From: Paralimibaculum aggregatum
Lineage (GTDB): Bacteria > Pseudomonadota > Alphaproteobacteria > Rhodobacterales > Rhodobacteraceae
Length of the DNA stretch: 55,932 bases
Assembly: GCF_030270585.1 (NCBI RefSeq)
Contig: NZ_BSYI01000033.1
Coordinates: forward strand, 1-55,932
Direction: 5' to 3'
A program made the translations under genes and the position numbers. Positions 25,458 through 33,821 of this stretch are shown here, in pieces (position 1 is the stretch's first letter; every line of letters starts with the position of its first letter). The notes under the pieces were generated by a model. It saw only the letters and a program-made list of their open reading frames with translations. It did not search any database and was not told the DNA's origin.

Positions 25458-28187
25458 TCAGAACAGCAGCGCGTCCGGCCCGAGATCGGCCTGGCCCGCA
25501 GCCTGGAAGCCCCAGTCGACCGCCTGCCCCGGCGCCAGCTCGGCGTTGTAGGCGGCATTGCCGAGCAGGTAGGTGTCGCCCTCGTGGCCGAGGATCGTGG
25601 CGTTCCAGATATTGGTGATCTGCGCCTCGGTGACGAGCTCGAAGGTCCAGCCGTCGAGCGCCGCCGTGCCCGCATTGGAGACCTCGCCGCGGGCGACGAA
25701 GCCGCCGTTCCAGGCATCGTCGATGGCGATGCTGCCGGTCAGCCCGTCATCGCCGCCCGTGCCGCCGCCCGTGCCGCCGCCGGGGCCGCCATCGGTATCG
25801 TTGTCCGCGATGGTGACGCGGCCGGTGCCGTCGGCGAGCTCGGCGCCCTCGACCTCGCCGAGCACCAGGTCGAAATGCTCGTCGCCCTCGACCAGCGCAT
25901 CGTCGATCACCGAGACCGCGACGCTGGCCACGGTCTGCCCCGGTGCGAACGCCACCTCCACCGGGGCGAAGGCATAGTCGCCCTCCCCCGCGGTGCCGGC
26001 GCGCGCGGTGACGGTGGCGGTGACCGCCTCGTCCGACGGCGCATCGAGATGCAGCTCGACCAGCACCTCCCCGTCGCCCTCGCCGACCGCGGCATCCGAG
26101 ATCGCGAGCGCCGGCAGCTCGGCGGCCGCGTCATCGTCGTCGCGGATCGTGACGGTGGCCTCGGCGGTCTCCAGCACCCCGCCCTCGGCGCCCGTGAGCA
26201 GCACCGAGAAGGCCCGGTCCGGCCCCGCCGCGGTATCCGCCACCACCTCGAGCGTGATCACCTTCCGGGTCTCGCCGGGGGCGAAGACCAGCGTGCCCGA
26301 GGCCGCCTCGTAGTCGACCCCGGCCCGCGCCGTGCCATCGGCGGTCTGCCAGTCCACCCGCACCTCGGCATCGTAGGGCGCCGAGAGGGTGACCGGCACC
26401 GCGACCTCGGTGATCGTGTCGATGCCGCCCTCGCCCGGCTCCGCGCTCAGGTCGCCGCCGAGGATCGGGGCCAGCGCCTCCAGCTTCCCGGCGATCGGGG
26501 TCTGCCAGTCATCCGCCAGGATGCCGCCGGTATCGCCCGAGTTCGGGTTCCAGGACCAGAAGGTCCAGCTCGCGCCGAGCTCGTCGAGATAGGGGATGAA
26601 CGCCTCCATCCAGGCGACGTCCTTGGGGTCCTCGAAGCGCGAGCCGAACTCGCCGACCAGCACCGGCGCGATCCCCTCGCGGGCGATGTAGCCCCAGTAC
26701 TGGTCCCAGATCTCCGGCAGGTTGTCCGGGAAGTCCGGGTCGGAGAACCAGGGCTGCGAATAGATCGAGTTGGGATAGGCATGCGGGCTGTAGACCAGCT
26801 TGTCCTCCTGCTCGAGGCGCACCGGGTTGGCGCCGACCCCCGAGAGGTTGCCGCCCCACCAGTAGTTGCCGCCGATGCCCTCGACCAGCACCAGCACCTC
26901 CGGGTTCGCCTCGTGGATCGCCTCGATCGCCGCCTCGGCGCCGAGCCGCCAGTCCCGGTCCGGGTTGCCGGTGCCCCATTCCGCGCCATGCGGCTCGTTG
27001 GAGAGATCCATCCCGATCACCGTGGGGTCGTCGGCATAGCGCTCGGCGAGCATCGCCCAGTCGGCCACCCACTGCGCCTGCGAGACCCCCTCGCCATACC
27101 AGAGCCCGTTGGAAGAGGCCCCGTCGCCGGCGGCGTTGCGGTGGTTGTCGAGGATGATGCGCAGGCCGATCTCGCCGGCATAGTCCACGATCAGGTCGAT
27201 GATCTCGAGCGGCGAGAGCCCCTGGAGATCGGGGTTGAGCGCATAGTTGATGCTGTGCGCCTCGGCCCCCTCGCGCAGCGCGTCATTCGAGAACGGCAGC
27301 CGGATGGTGTTGAAGCCGAGCTCGGCCATCTGGTCCATCATGTCCTGCCAGTTGCGGGTGTGCAGCCCGTCCGGCGCGCCGCGGGTGGTCTCGGCGCCGA
27401 ACCAGTTGACCCCGGTGAGCGTGACCTCGTTGCCCGCGGCATCGACGATGCGGCTACCCTCGGTGGAGAACCAGCCCGCCGCCGCGACGGTGCGCGGGTC
27501 GCCCTCGGCGATCTCGACCGGGGCCACCGAGATCGTCGGCGGCTCGGGGCGATCGTCGCTCAGGATGGTGACGGTGGCGGAGGCGTCGGCGATGGTCGCG
27601 CCCTCGGCACCGCTCAGCGCCAGCGTGAACGTCTCCGGGCCTTCGACCAGATCGTCGTCGAGGATCTCGACGGAGACCACCGCCTCGGTCTCGCCGGGCG
27701 CGAAGACGACCACCTCGGAGACGGGGCGGAAATCCGCCGCATCGGCGCTGCCGGCAAGGGTCTGCACCGTGACGCTGACCGGGCTGTCGGAGGGCCGGTC
27801 GAGGGTGAGGGTCAGCGCGGCGATGCCGTCGGTCTCGGAGACCTCCGCATCCGCCACCGAGACCAGCGGCAGCACCGGCTCGCCGGTCTCCCCGGCCGCC
27901 GCCTCGAGCTCCGAGACCAGCGCGGCCTCGCCCCCCGGGGCGCCGAGGAAGCCGAAGGAGAGCGCCTCGCCCGGCGCCAGCGCGGCGTTCCAGGAGAGGT
28001 TCTCCACCGTGATCAGGTCGCCCTCGCGCGCCACGATGCGCGCGCCCCAGATTTGCGTCAGCTCGAAACCGGCGCGAAAGCTCACGCGCCAGCCCTCCAC
28101 CGCCGCGCCGGCATCATTCGTCAGCGTGATGGCTCCCTGGAACCCCGTCGACCAGTCGTTCACCGTGGCATATTGCGCGCTCAGCAC
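25458..28187 (-). CDS. Multidomain GH5 endoglucanase-like protein with CBM2-like and Calx-beta domains
   Basis: Protein of 909 residues predicted to hydrolyse beta-glucan. Order: CBM2-like domain (1-88); Calx-beta (about 107-211); the first strand of a second Calx-beta (ISVAPVEIAEGD, 219-230); GH5 catalytic domain (about 234-575) with acid/base Glu398 (DLSNEPHG) and nucleophile Glu513 (VGEFGS); the remainder of the second Calx-beta (590-684); a third Calx-beta (about 691-796); a Gly/Thr linker; and a C-terminal CBM2-like domain (813-899). The GTG start at 28187 has GAGGAGA 7 nt upstream. No signal peptide is visible, although the domains imply an extracellular role; a type I or other non-classical route is possible, but no RTX nonapeptides are seen. 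It is flanked by two related LysR genes. Confidence 0.92.
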   Translation of the reverse strand: MLSAQYATVNDWSTGFQGAITLTNDAGAAVEGWRVSFRAGFELTQIWGARIVAREGDLITVENLSWNAALAPGEALSFGFLGAPGGEAALVSELEAAAGETGEPVLPLVSVADAEVSETDGIAALTLTLDRPSDSPVSVTVQTLAGSADAADFRPVSEVVVFAPGETEAVVSVEILDDDLVEGPETFTLALSGAEGATIADASATVTILSDDRPEPPTISVAPVEIAEGDPRTVAAAGWFSTEGSRIVDAAGNEVTLTGVNWFGAETTRGAPDGLHTRNWQDMMDQMAELGFNTIRLPFSNDALREGAEAHSINYALNPDLQGLSPLEIIDLIVDYAGEIGLRIILDNHRNAAGDGASSNGLWYGEGVSQAQWVADWAMLAERYADDPTVIGMDLSNEPHGAEWGTGNPDRDWRLGAEAAIEAIHEANPEVLVLVEGIGGNYWWGGNLSGVGANPVRLEQEDKLVYSPHAYPNSIYSQPWFSDPDFPDNLPEIWDQYWGYIAREGIAPVLVGEFGSRFEDPKDVAWMEAFIPYLDELGASWTFWSWNPNSGDTGGILADDWQTPIAGKLEALAPILGGDLSAEPGEGGIDTITEVAVPVTLSAPYDAEVRVDWQTADGTARAGVDYEAASGTLVFAPGETRKVITLEVVADTAAGPDRAFSVLLTGAEGGVLETAEATVTIRDDDDAAAELPALAISDAAVGEGDGEVLVELHLDAPSDEAVTATVTARAGTAGEGDYAFAPVEVAFAPGQTVASVAVSVIDDALVEGDEHFDLVLGEVEGAELADGTGRVTIADNDTDGGPGGGTGGGTGGDDGLTGSIAIDDAWNGGFVARGEVSNAGTAALDGWTFELVTEAQITNIWNATILGHEGDTYLLGNAAYNAELAPGQAVDWGFQAAGQADLGPDALLF

Positions 28188-28347
28188 CGTCGTTTCTCCT
28201 CGCTCCAAATGGCTGCGTTCCCTGACCGATCGCACCGGCACAGAGGCTCGACCGTCTATCTAGGGGCTCGCAGCGTCTCGTTCTGCTGCTATGTTTCGCG
28301 CGGAGCGGTGACGGAATGCGTGCACTCACACGTGGGGGGAGACGACG

Positions 28348-29250
28348 ATGCGCCATCTCGAGATCTACCGGATCATCCGCACGGTGGCTGCGGTCGGCTC
28401 GATCCGCCGCGCCGCCGACCCGCTGAACATCACCGCCTCGGCGCTCAACCGGAGCATCCGCCAGTTCGAGGAGGATTTCGGCGCGCCGGTGTTCGAGCGC
28501 CATGCCCGCGGCGTGCGGCTGACCCCGGCGGGGCGGCTGCTGCTCGACCACATCCTCGACCAGTTCTCCGAGCTCGACCGGATCCGCGCGCAGGCCGGCG
28601 CCGAGACCGGCACCGCGAAGGGCCATGTCTCCATCGCCGCCTCGCCGGCGCTGCAGGCCTATCTGCTGCCGCTGGAGATCGCCGCCTGGCGCCGGGGCAA
28701 CCCGGAGGTCACCTTCAGCATCTACATGCCCGGGCGCACCCCGGCCGAGCAGGAGCTGGCGGATTTCCGCAGCGAGCTGGCGCTGGTGCTCGAGCCGGTG
28801 CATCTCGGCGGGCTCGAGGTGATCGCCGAGGTGCCGATGGCAATCCATGCGGTGATGGCCGCGGGCCACCGGCTGGCGGCGGCCGAGACCGTGACGCTGG
28901 AGCAGTGCTTTGCCGAGACCTGCGTGATCCCGACCGAACCCTTCGGCATGCGCTCGGTGCTGGAGATGGGGATGCGCCGCAGCGGCCGGCAGGTCTCCCC
29001 CGCGGTGGAGGCCGACAGCTTCGAGCTGATGCGCCAGTACGTGCTGTTCGACGAGGCGGTCTGCTTCCAGATCCCGGTGGGCCTGACGCCCGAGGTCGAT
29101 CCGCGGCTCGCGATGCGCCGGCTCGCCGAGCCCTGGCTGCCGGAGGCCCGGCTGATGCTCGCCAAGCGCCGCGGCCGCATGCTGAGCCATGCGGCCGAGG
29201 GCTTCGCCGCCCATCTGGCGGAGCGCATCCGCGCCCTCGCCGACGGCTGA
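28348..29250 (+). CDS. LysR-family transcriptional regulator, paralog of the one at 24479
   Basis: Regulator of 300 residues preceded by a GGGGGGAG ribosome binding site. The helix-turn-helix GSIRRAADPLNITASALNRS and IRQFEEDFGAPVFERHARG lines up with the other LysR in the window without gaps. The effector domain also shares wording (AEQELADFRSELALVLEPVH). It is divergent from the GH5 gene with 160 nt between, so it may control the glucanase. Its 3-prime end is only 4 nt from the convergent biotin carboxylase gene. The effector is unknown. Confidence 0.92.
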   Translation: MRHLEIYRIIRTVAAVGSIRRAADPLNITASALNRSIRQFEEDFGAPVFERHARGVRLTPAGRLLLDHILDQFSELDRIRAQAGAETGTAKGHVSIAASPALQAYLLPLEIAAWRRGNPEVTFSIYMPGRTPAEQELADFRSELALVLEPVHLGGLEVIAEVPMAIHAVMAAGHRLAAAETVTLEQCFAETCVIPTEPFGMRSVLEMGMRRSGRQVSPAVEADSFELMRQYVLFDEAVCFQIPVGLTPEVDPRLAMRRLAEPWLPEARLMLAKRRGRMLSHAAEGFAAHLAERIRALADG

Positions 29251-29254
29251 GGCG

Positions 29255-30640
29255 TCAGGCCGCGCCGCGCTCGGCGGCCCGCTCCCGTTCCCGGATCTCG
29301 AGCAGCGAGCCGGTGGTCATCCGGGCCTCGACGAGCTCGGGCGCGTCGACCACCCGGCGCAGGAAGGCGAGGTTGGTGGCGATGCCGCCGATCTCCACCC
29401 GGTCCAGCGCCGCGGCCAGCCGAGCCAGCGCGGCGGCGCGATCCGGCCCCTGCACGATCACCTTGGCGACGAGCGAATCGTAGTGCGGCGAGATCGCATC
29501 GCCCGCCCGCACCCCGGTATCGACGCGCAGGCCCTCGGCCGGCTCGGGCCAGTCCAGCGTCGCGATGCTGCCGGGCGCGGGCAGGAAGTTCTTCTCCGGC
29601 CGCTCGGCGCAGAGCCGCACCTCGACGGCGTGCCCGGCAAGGCGGATCTCCTCCTGCGCCACCGGCGGCAGCATGCCCGCGGCCTGGCGGATCTGCCAGC
29701 CGACGAGATCGACGCCGGTGACCATCTCGGTCACCGGATGCTCGACCTGGATGCGGGTGTTCATCTCGAGGAAGAAGGCCTCGCCGCTCTCGACGTCATA
29801 GACGAACTCGACGGTGCCGGCGCCGGCATAGCGGACGCTCGCGGCGAGCGCCACGGCGGTCTCCCGGATCCGCTGCCGCGTCGCCTCGGGCAGATCCGGC
29901 GCCGGGGCCTCCTCGACGACCTTCTGGAAGCGCCGCTGCAGCGAGCAGTCGCGGTCGCCGAGATGCACGGCATGGCCGTCGCCCCAGCCGAACACCTGCA
30001 CCTCGACATGGCGGGCGCGGCCGACATAGCGCTCGAGGAACACGGTGCCGTCGCCGAAGGATTTCGCCGCCATCGAGGCGGTGGCCCCGACCACCTCCGC
30101 GAGCCGCTCCGGCGTCTCGACGACGCGCATGCCGATGCCGCCGCCGCCGCTCGCCGCCTTCACCAGCAGCGGGTAGCCCACCGCCTCCGCCGCCGCCGCG
30201 AGCCCCGCCGGATCGCCGGGATCGACCGCCGGACTGCCCGGCAGCACCGGAACCCCGACCTCCGCCGCGATGGCGCGGGCCCGGCTCTTGTCGCCCATCG
30301 CCGCGATGGTCTCCGGCGCCGGGCCGATCCAGGCCAGCCCGGCCTCCGCCACCTGCGCCGCGAAGCCGGAGGATTCGGCGAGGAAGCCATAGCCCGGATG
30401 GATCGCCGCAGCGCCGGTCTCCCGCGCCGCCCGGATCAGCGCCGCCGCATCGAGATAGCTCTCGTGCGCCGGGGCAGGCCCGATGCAGACCGCCTCGTCG
30501 GCCAGGGCGACATGCATCGCGTCCGCATCCGCGGTGGAATGCACGGCAACTGCCCGGATGCCGAGCGCGCGGCAGGCACGGATGATGCGGCAGGCGATCT
30601 CGCCGCGATTGGCGATCAGGACTTTCGGGAACATCGGCAT
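29255..30640 (-). CDS. accC: Biotin carboxylase subunit of an acyl-CoA carboxylase
   Basis: ATP-grasp enzyme of 461 residues that carboxylates the biotin on a carrier protein. The order is typical: the N-terminal KVLIANRGEIACRIIRACRA, the ATP-grasp glycine loop SGGGGIGMRVV (many homologs have Arg where this has Ile), CSLQRRFQKVVEEAPAP, and FLEMNTRIQVEHPVTEMVTG with the catalytic Glu/Arg. There is no C-terminal biotinyl domain, so it must use the separate 73-residue carrier at 35435. It is the last gene of an eight-gene operon, 56 nt after the TRAP permease gene. The operon context indicates a catabolic acyl-CoA carboxylase rather than the fatty-acid enzyme. Confidence 0.94.
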   Translation of the reverse strand: MPMFPKVLIANRGEIACRIIRACRALGIRAVAVHSTADADAMHVALADEAVCIGPAPAHESYLDAAALIRAARETGAAAIHPGYGFLAESSGFAAQVAEAGLAWIGPAPETIAAMGDKSRARAIAAEVGVPVLPGSPAVDPGDPAGLAAAAEAVGYPLLVKAASGGGGIGMRVVETPERLAEVVGATASMAAKSFGDGTVFLERYVGRARHVEVQVFGWGDGHAVHLGDRDCSLQRRFQKVVEEAPAPDLPEATRQRIRETAVALAASVRYAGAGTVEFVYDVESGEAFFLEMNTRIQVEHPVTEMVTGVDLVGWQIRQAAGMLPPVAQEEIRLAGHAVEVRLCAERPEKNFLPAPGSIATLDWPEPAEGLRVDTGVRAGDAISPHYDSLVAKVIVQGPDRAAALARLAAALDRVEIGGIATNLAFLRRVVDAPELVEARMTTGSLLEIRERERAAERGAA

Positions 30641-30696
30641 GGGATCTCACTTCGTTTCGGCAGGGGTGGGGGCGGCGGCGGCTCGGGGCTCGCCGC

Positions 30697-32646
30697 CTAT
30701 TTCCGCTGTGCGGCGCGGGCCAGCGCCCCGCCGGAGAACACGCCGCGCTGGACGGCGATGACCCCGGCAAGGACCACGAGCAGCAGGATGTCGGCGATCA
30801 GCCAGCCCGAGGCGACCGCGATGCCGGAGAGCACCAGCACCACCGCCACCGCGCCCGGCACCGGCGCCGTGTAGAACCGCCCGGCGCCGATCGCCAGCGC
30901 CATCGAGGCGGCGAGGCCGATCACCACGGTCCAGCCGATCTCCAGCCAGGAGCCGCGCAGCAGCACCGGCTCGCGGAAGATGAAGAAGAACGGCAGCACG
31001 TATTTCATCGCCGCCAGCCGGATCGCCGAGAGGCAGATCGGCCACCAGTGCGTCCCCGCGATCACCGCCGCGGTGAACACCGCGGTGCAGACCGGCGGCG
31101 TCAGCGCCGAGAGCAGCGCCGAGTAGAACACGAAGAAATGCGCCACCAGCGGCTCCACCCCGAGCGAGATCAGCGCCGGCGCGGCGACCGCGGCGGCCAG
31201 CAGATAGGCCGCGGTGGTCGGCATCCCCATGCCGAGGATCAGCGCCACGATCATCGCCAGCACGGTGCCGAACAGCAGGCCGCCATGCGCCTCGACCGCG
31301 ACGATGCTGTGGCTGAGCTTGATGCCGAGCCCGGTCAGCCCGATCAGCGACAGCACGATCTGCGCGCAGACCAGCAGCGCGAGGATGTTGACGATGTTGC
31401 GTGCGGCGCCGGTCGCGCCCTCGAGCAGCGCCGCCAGCTTGGCCTTCAGCCCGTCGACCGTCCAGGGCCCGATCAGCAGGAACAGCGCGATGTTGGTGAC
31501 GATCCCGTAGAAGGCCGCGAGCGCCGGCGTGTTGCCGCTGAACATCGCGCCGAGGGTCACCCCGAGGGTCGCCAGCAGCGGGCCGATCCGGCCGGGCGCC
31601 AGCGCCTCGCGCAGCGTCGGCACATCCTCGGCATCGAAGGCCTTCATGTCCTCGCGGCGGGCCTCGATCTCGACCGAGAACCAGATGCAGGCGAAGAACA
31701 GGAAGGCCGGGATGATCGCGGCATAGACGATGGTCAGATAGGGCACGCCCAGCAACTCGGCCATCACGAAGGCGCCGGCGCCCATGATCGGCGGGGTCAG
31801 CTGGCCGCCGGACGAGGCCGTCGCCTCCACCGCGCCGGCAAAGGCCGGCCGGTAGCCGAGCCGCCGCATCGCCGGGATGGTGAAGTTTCCGGTGGTCGCG
31901 ACATTGGCCACCGCGGCGCCGTTCAGCATGCCGAACATCGCGCTGGCCACGGTGGCGACCTTGGCCGCCCCGCCCGGCCGGCGGCCGGCGACCAGGAGCG
32001 CGATGTCCATGAAGCTGCGCGCCGCCCCGGTCGCCAGCAGGAACGAGCCGAAGATGATGAAGATCGAGATCAGGTTGGCCGAGAGCCCGGTCACCGTGCC
32101 CCAGAGGCCCTCGGTGCCGAGGTAGAGGTGCTCGATCAGGAAGATCGGCGGAAAGCCGGTATGCCCCCAGCTGCCCTCGATGCGGTCGCCGAGAACCGTG
32201 TAGGCGATCATCCCGGCGGCCAGCAGCGGCAGCGCCGGGCCGGTGGTGCGCCAGGCCGAGACCAGCACCAGCACCACCAGGAGGGTCGCCAGCGCCATCT
32301 CGGTCGGCGTCGCGATCACCCCGAACGACTCGGTGATCCGGCTCTCCTGCGAGACGATGTAGCCGCAGGCGACCAGCACCGCGGCAGCGCCGAGGCCGGC
32401 CGCGACGCGCAGCCATCCGGCCCGCCGCCCCGGGGCGATCCGGTCCGCCTCCGAGAGCACGAACAGGAACCCGATGGCGAGGCCGAGGCCGACATGCGCC
32501 GAGCGCTGGACCAGCGGCGGGAACTGGCCGAACCCCGCCGTCCAGATCTGGAAGGCCACGAAGACGAGGCCGAGGCCGATCAGGAGCGGGCGCAGGGTGC
32601 CCCGCCGCGCGACCCCGGCCCCGGCCGCATCATTGTCTCTGGGCAT
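30697..32646 (-). CDS. TRAP transporter fused permease (DctQ-DctM type), TAXI system
   Basis: Membrane protein of about 649 residues joining the small four-helix and large twelve-helix TRAP subunits. The N-terminal part has scattered hydrophobic helices. The large part shows DctM signatures: NLISIFIIFGSFLLATGAAR, GMLNGAAVANVATTGNFTIP, GGQLTPPIMGAGAFVMAELL and MIVALILGMGMPTTAAYLLA. The ATG at 32646 has GGA about 7 nt upstream; an ATG at 32658 and a GTG at 32667 are alternatives. It works with the TAXI binding protein encoded 88 nt upstream to import an organic acid for the surrounding CoA-transferase and carboxylase. Confidence 0.93.
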   Translation of the reverse strand: MPRDNDAAGAGVARRGTLRPLLIGLGLVFVAFQIWTAGFGQFPPLVQRSAHVGLGLAIGFLFVLSEADRIAPGRRAGWLRVAAGLGAAAVLVACGYIVSQESRITESFGVIATPTEMALATLLVVLVLVSAWRTTGPALPLLAAGMIAYTVLGDRIEGSWGHTGFPPIFLIEHLYLGTEGLWGTVTGLSANLISIFIIFGSFLLATGAARSFMDIALLVAGRRPGGAAKVATVASAMFGMLNGAAVANVATTGNFTIPAMRRLGYRPAFAGAVEATASSGGQLTPPIMGAGAFVMAELLGVPYLTIVYAAIIPAFLFFACIWFSVEIEARREDMKAFDAEDVPTLREALAPGRIGPLLATLGVTLGAMFSGNTPALAAFYGIVTNIALFLLIGPWTVDGLKAKLAALLEGATGAARNIVNILALLVCAQIVLSLIGLTGLGIKLSHSIVAVEAHGGLLFGTVLAMIVALILGMGMPTTAAYLLAAAVAAPALISLGVEPLVAHFFVFYSALLSALTPPVCTAVFTAAVIAGTHWWPICLSAIRLAAMKYVLPFFFIFREPVLLRGSWLEIGWTVVIGLAASMALAIGAGRFYTAPVPGAVAVVLVLSGIAVASGWLIADILLLVVLAGVIAVQRGVFSGGALARAAQRK

Positions 32647-32734
32647 AGTCTCATCCATCCGTTGCACAGGCCAAGCCTTCGCGGGTGCAGGGAGCGCCCT
32701 CGCCGCGGCCGGAGCCGGGCGAAGGCGCGCGGCG

Positions 32735-33721
32735 TCACTGCATCTCGGGCGGGATCAGCGCCTCGGGCACCTCGATGCCGCGGGAGCGGTAGAACTTCAC
32801 CGCGCCGGCATGCAGCGGGATGCTCACCAGCGCCACGCTGTCGCGCGCGACGTCGAGCTTGGCAAAGCCGGGGAAGGCATTGGCCTGGATCTCGGTGTCG
32901 TCGACGATCGCCGTCAGCACCGCCTCGACCTGCGCATCTGTCATCGCGCTGGCGGTGGTGAACTGCCCGATCACCTGCACCGGCGCGGTGAAGGCGCCGA
33001 AGCCCGCGACCTCGCCATCGGCATAGCTGCGGAAGGCGATGAAGGGCAGCGCCGCGCGCACCGTCTCCACCTCCGCCTCGGAGAAGCTCAGCAGCCGGAT
33101 CGGCGTGAAGGTCTGCAGCTCCAGCGTGGTGCCGTCGAGCGAGGCGGTGCCGCCGGCCTTGGCATAGCCGATCGAGCGGTTGTCCTTCACCGCGTCGACC
33201 GCATCGGCGAGGCTGAGCCGCTGCATGTCGGGCTCGATCTCGAGCGCCTCGAGCATCTGGATCACCAGCTGCTCGGTGGCCGAGCCGCGCTGGCCCGGGG
33301 TGAAGGGCTGCCCGGCGAGGCCCTGCAGGTCGCTGACGCCGGAATCCTCGCGCACCACCCAGGCCTGCAGCGCCGGGGCATGGACCCAGAGCGCGCGCAG
33401 CTCGGGCATCGCGTTGCCCTCGAACTTGCCGATGCCCTTGTAGGCCTGGTAGATCGTCGCATAGGTGCCGAGGCCCATGTCGATCTGGTCGCGGCGGATG
33501 CGCTGCAGGTTGTCGACCGCGCCGCCGGTGGAGATCACGGTGACGTCGAGCGCCTCGCTCTCATGCTCGTTGATCGCCTTCGCGGCGGCCACCGAATAGG
33601 TGTAGTGGACCGAGCTGAGCGCCGTGGTGCCGAAGGCGATCCGGTCCTTGGCGCCGGCCTCCTGCGACAGGCCGAGCACGGCACAGAGCCCGAGCGCGGC
33701 AAGCGTGACTGCCTTGTTCAT
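32735..33721 (-). CDS. TAXI-family TRAP transporter solute-binding protein
   Basis: Periplasmic protein of 328 residues. The signal peptide spans about residues 1-24 (AVTLAALGLCAVLGLSQEAGA). TAXI-type features follow: FGTTALSSVHYTYSVAAAKA, VISTGGAVDNLQRIRRDQID, MGLGTYATIYQAYKG and VSDLQGLAGQPFTPGQRGSA. GGGAGGA lies just upstream of the ATG. The 100-nt gap from the carboxyltransferase gene and 88-nt gap to the permease gene suggest one transcript. The ligand is unknown; known TAXI ligands are mostly organic acids. Confidence 0.94.
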   Translation of the reverse strand: MNKAVTLAALGLCAVLGLSQEAGAKDRIAFGTTALSSVHYTYSVAAAKAINEHESEALDVTVISTGGAVDNLQRIRRDQIDMGLGTYATIYQAYKGIGKFEGNAMPELRALWVHAPALQAWVVREDSGVSDLQGLAGQPFTPGQRGSATEQLVIQMLEALEIEPDMQRLSLADAVDAVKDNRSIGYAKAGGTASLDGTTLELQTFTPIRLLSFSEAEVETVRAALPFIAFRSYADGEVAGFGAFTAPVQVIGQFTTASAMTDAQVEAVLTAIVDDTEIQANAFPGFAKLDVARDSVALVSIPLHAGAVKFYRSRGIEVPEALIPPEMQ

Positions 33722-33821
33722 GTTTTCCTCCCAAGTTCCCTTTTTGTCGGACGACCCGGAAGTCTGATGCTCCCGGTGGTCGGCACGGCCCGGGCGGGCC
33801 ATGCCTGGCTCCGCCGCCGCG

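Noticed and set aside
25584-29483. Very long plus-strand open frame (about 1,300 codons) opposite the GH5 gene and through the LysR gene
   Set aside because: Its translation is Arg/Gly/His-rich low-complexity sequence with no family motif, and it is antisense to a well-supported GH5/CBM2 protein. It is an effect of high GC at codon position 3.
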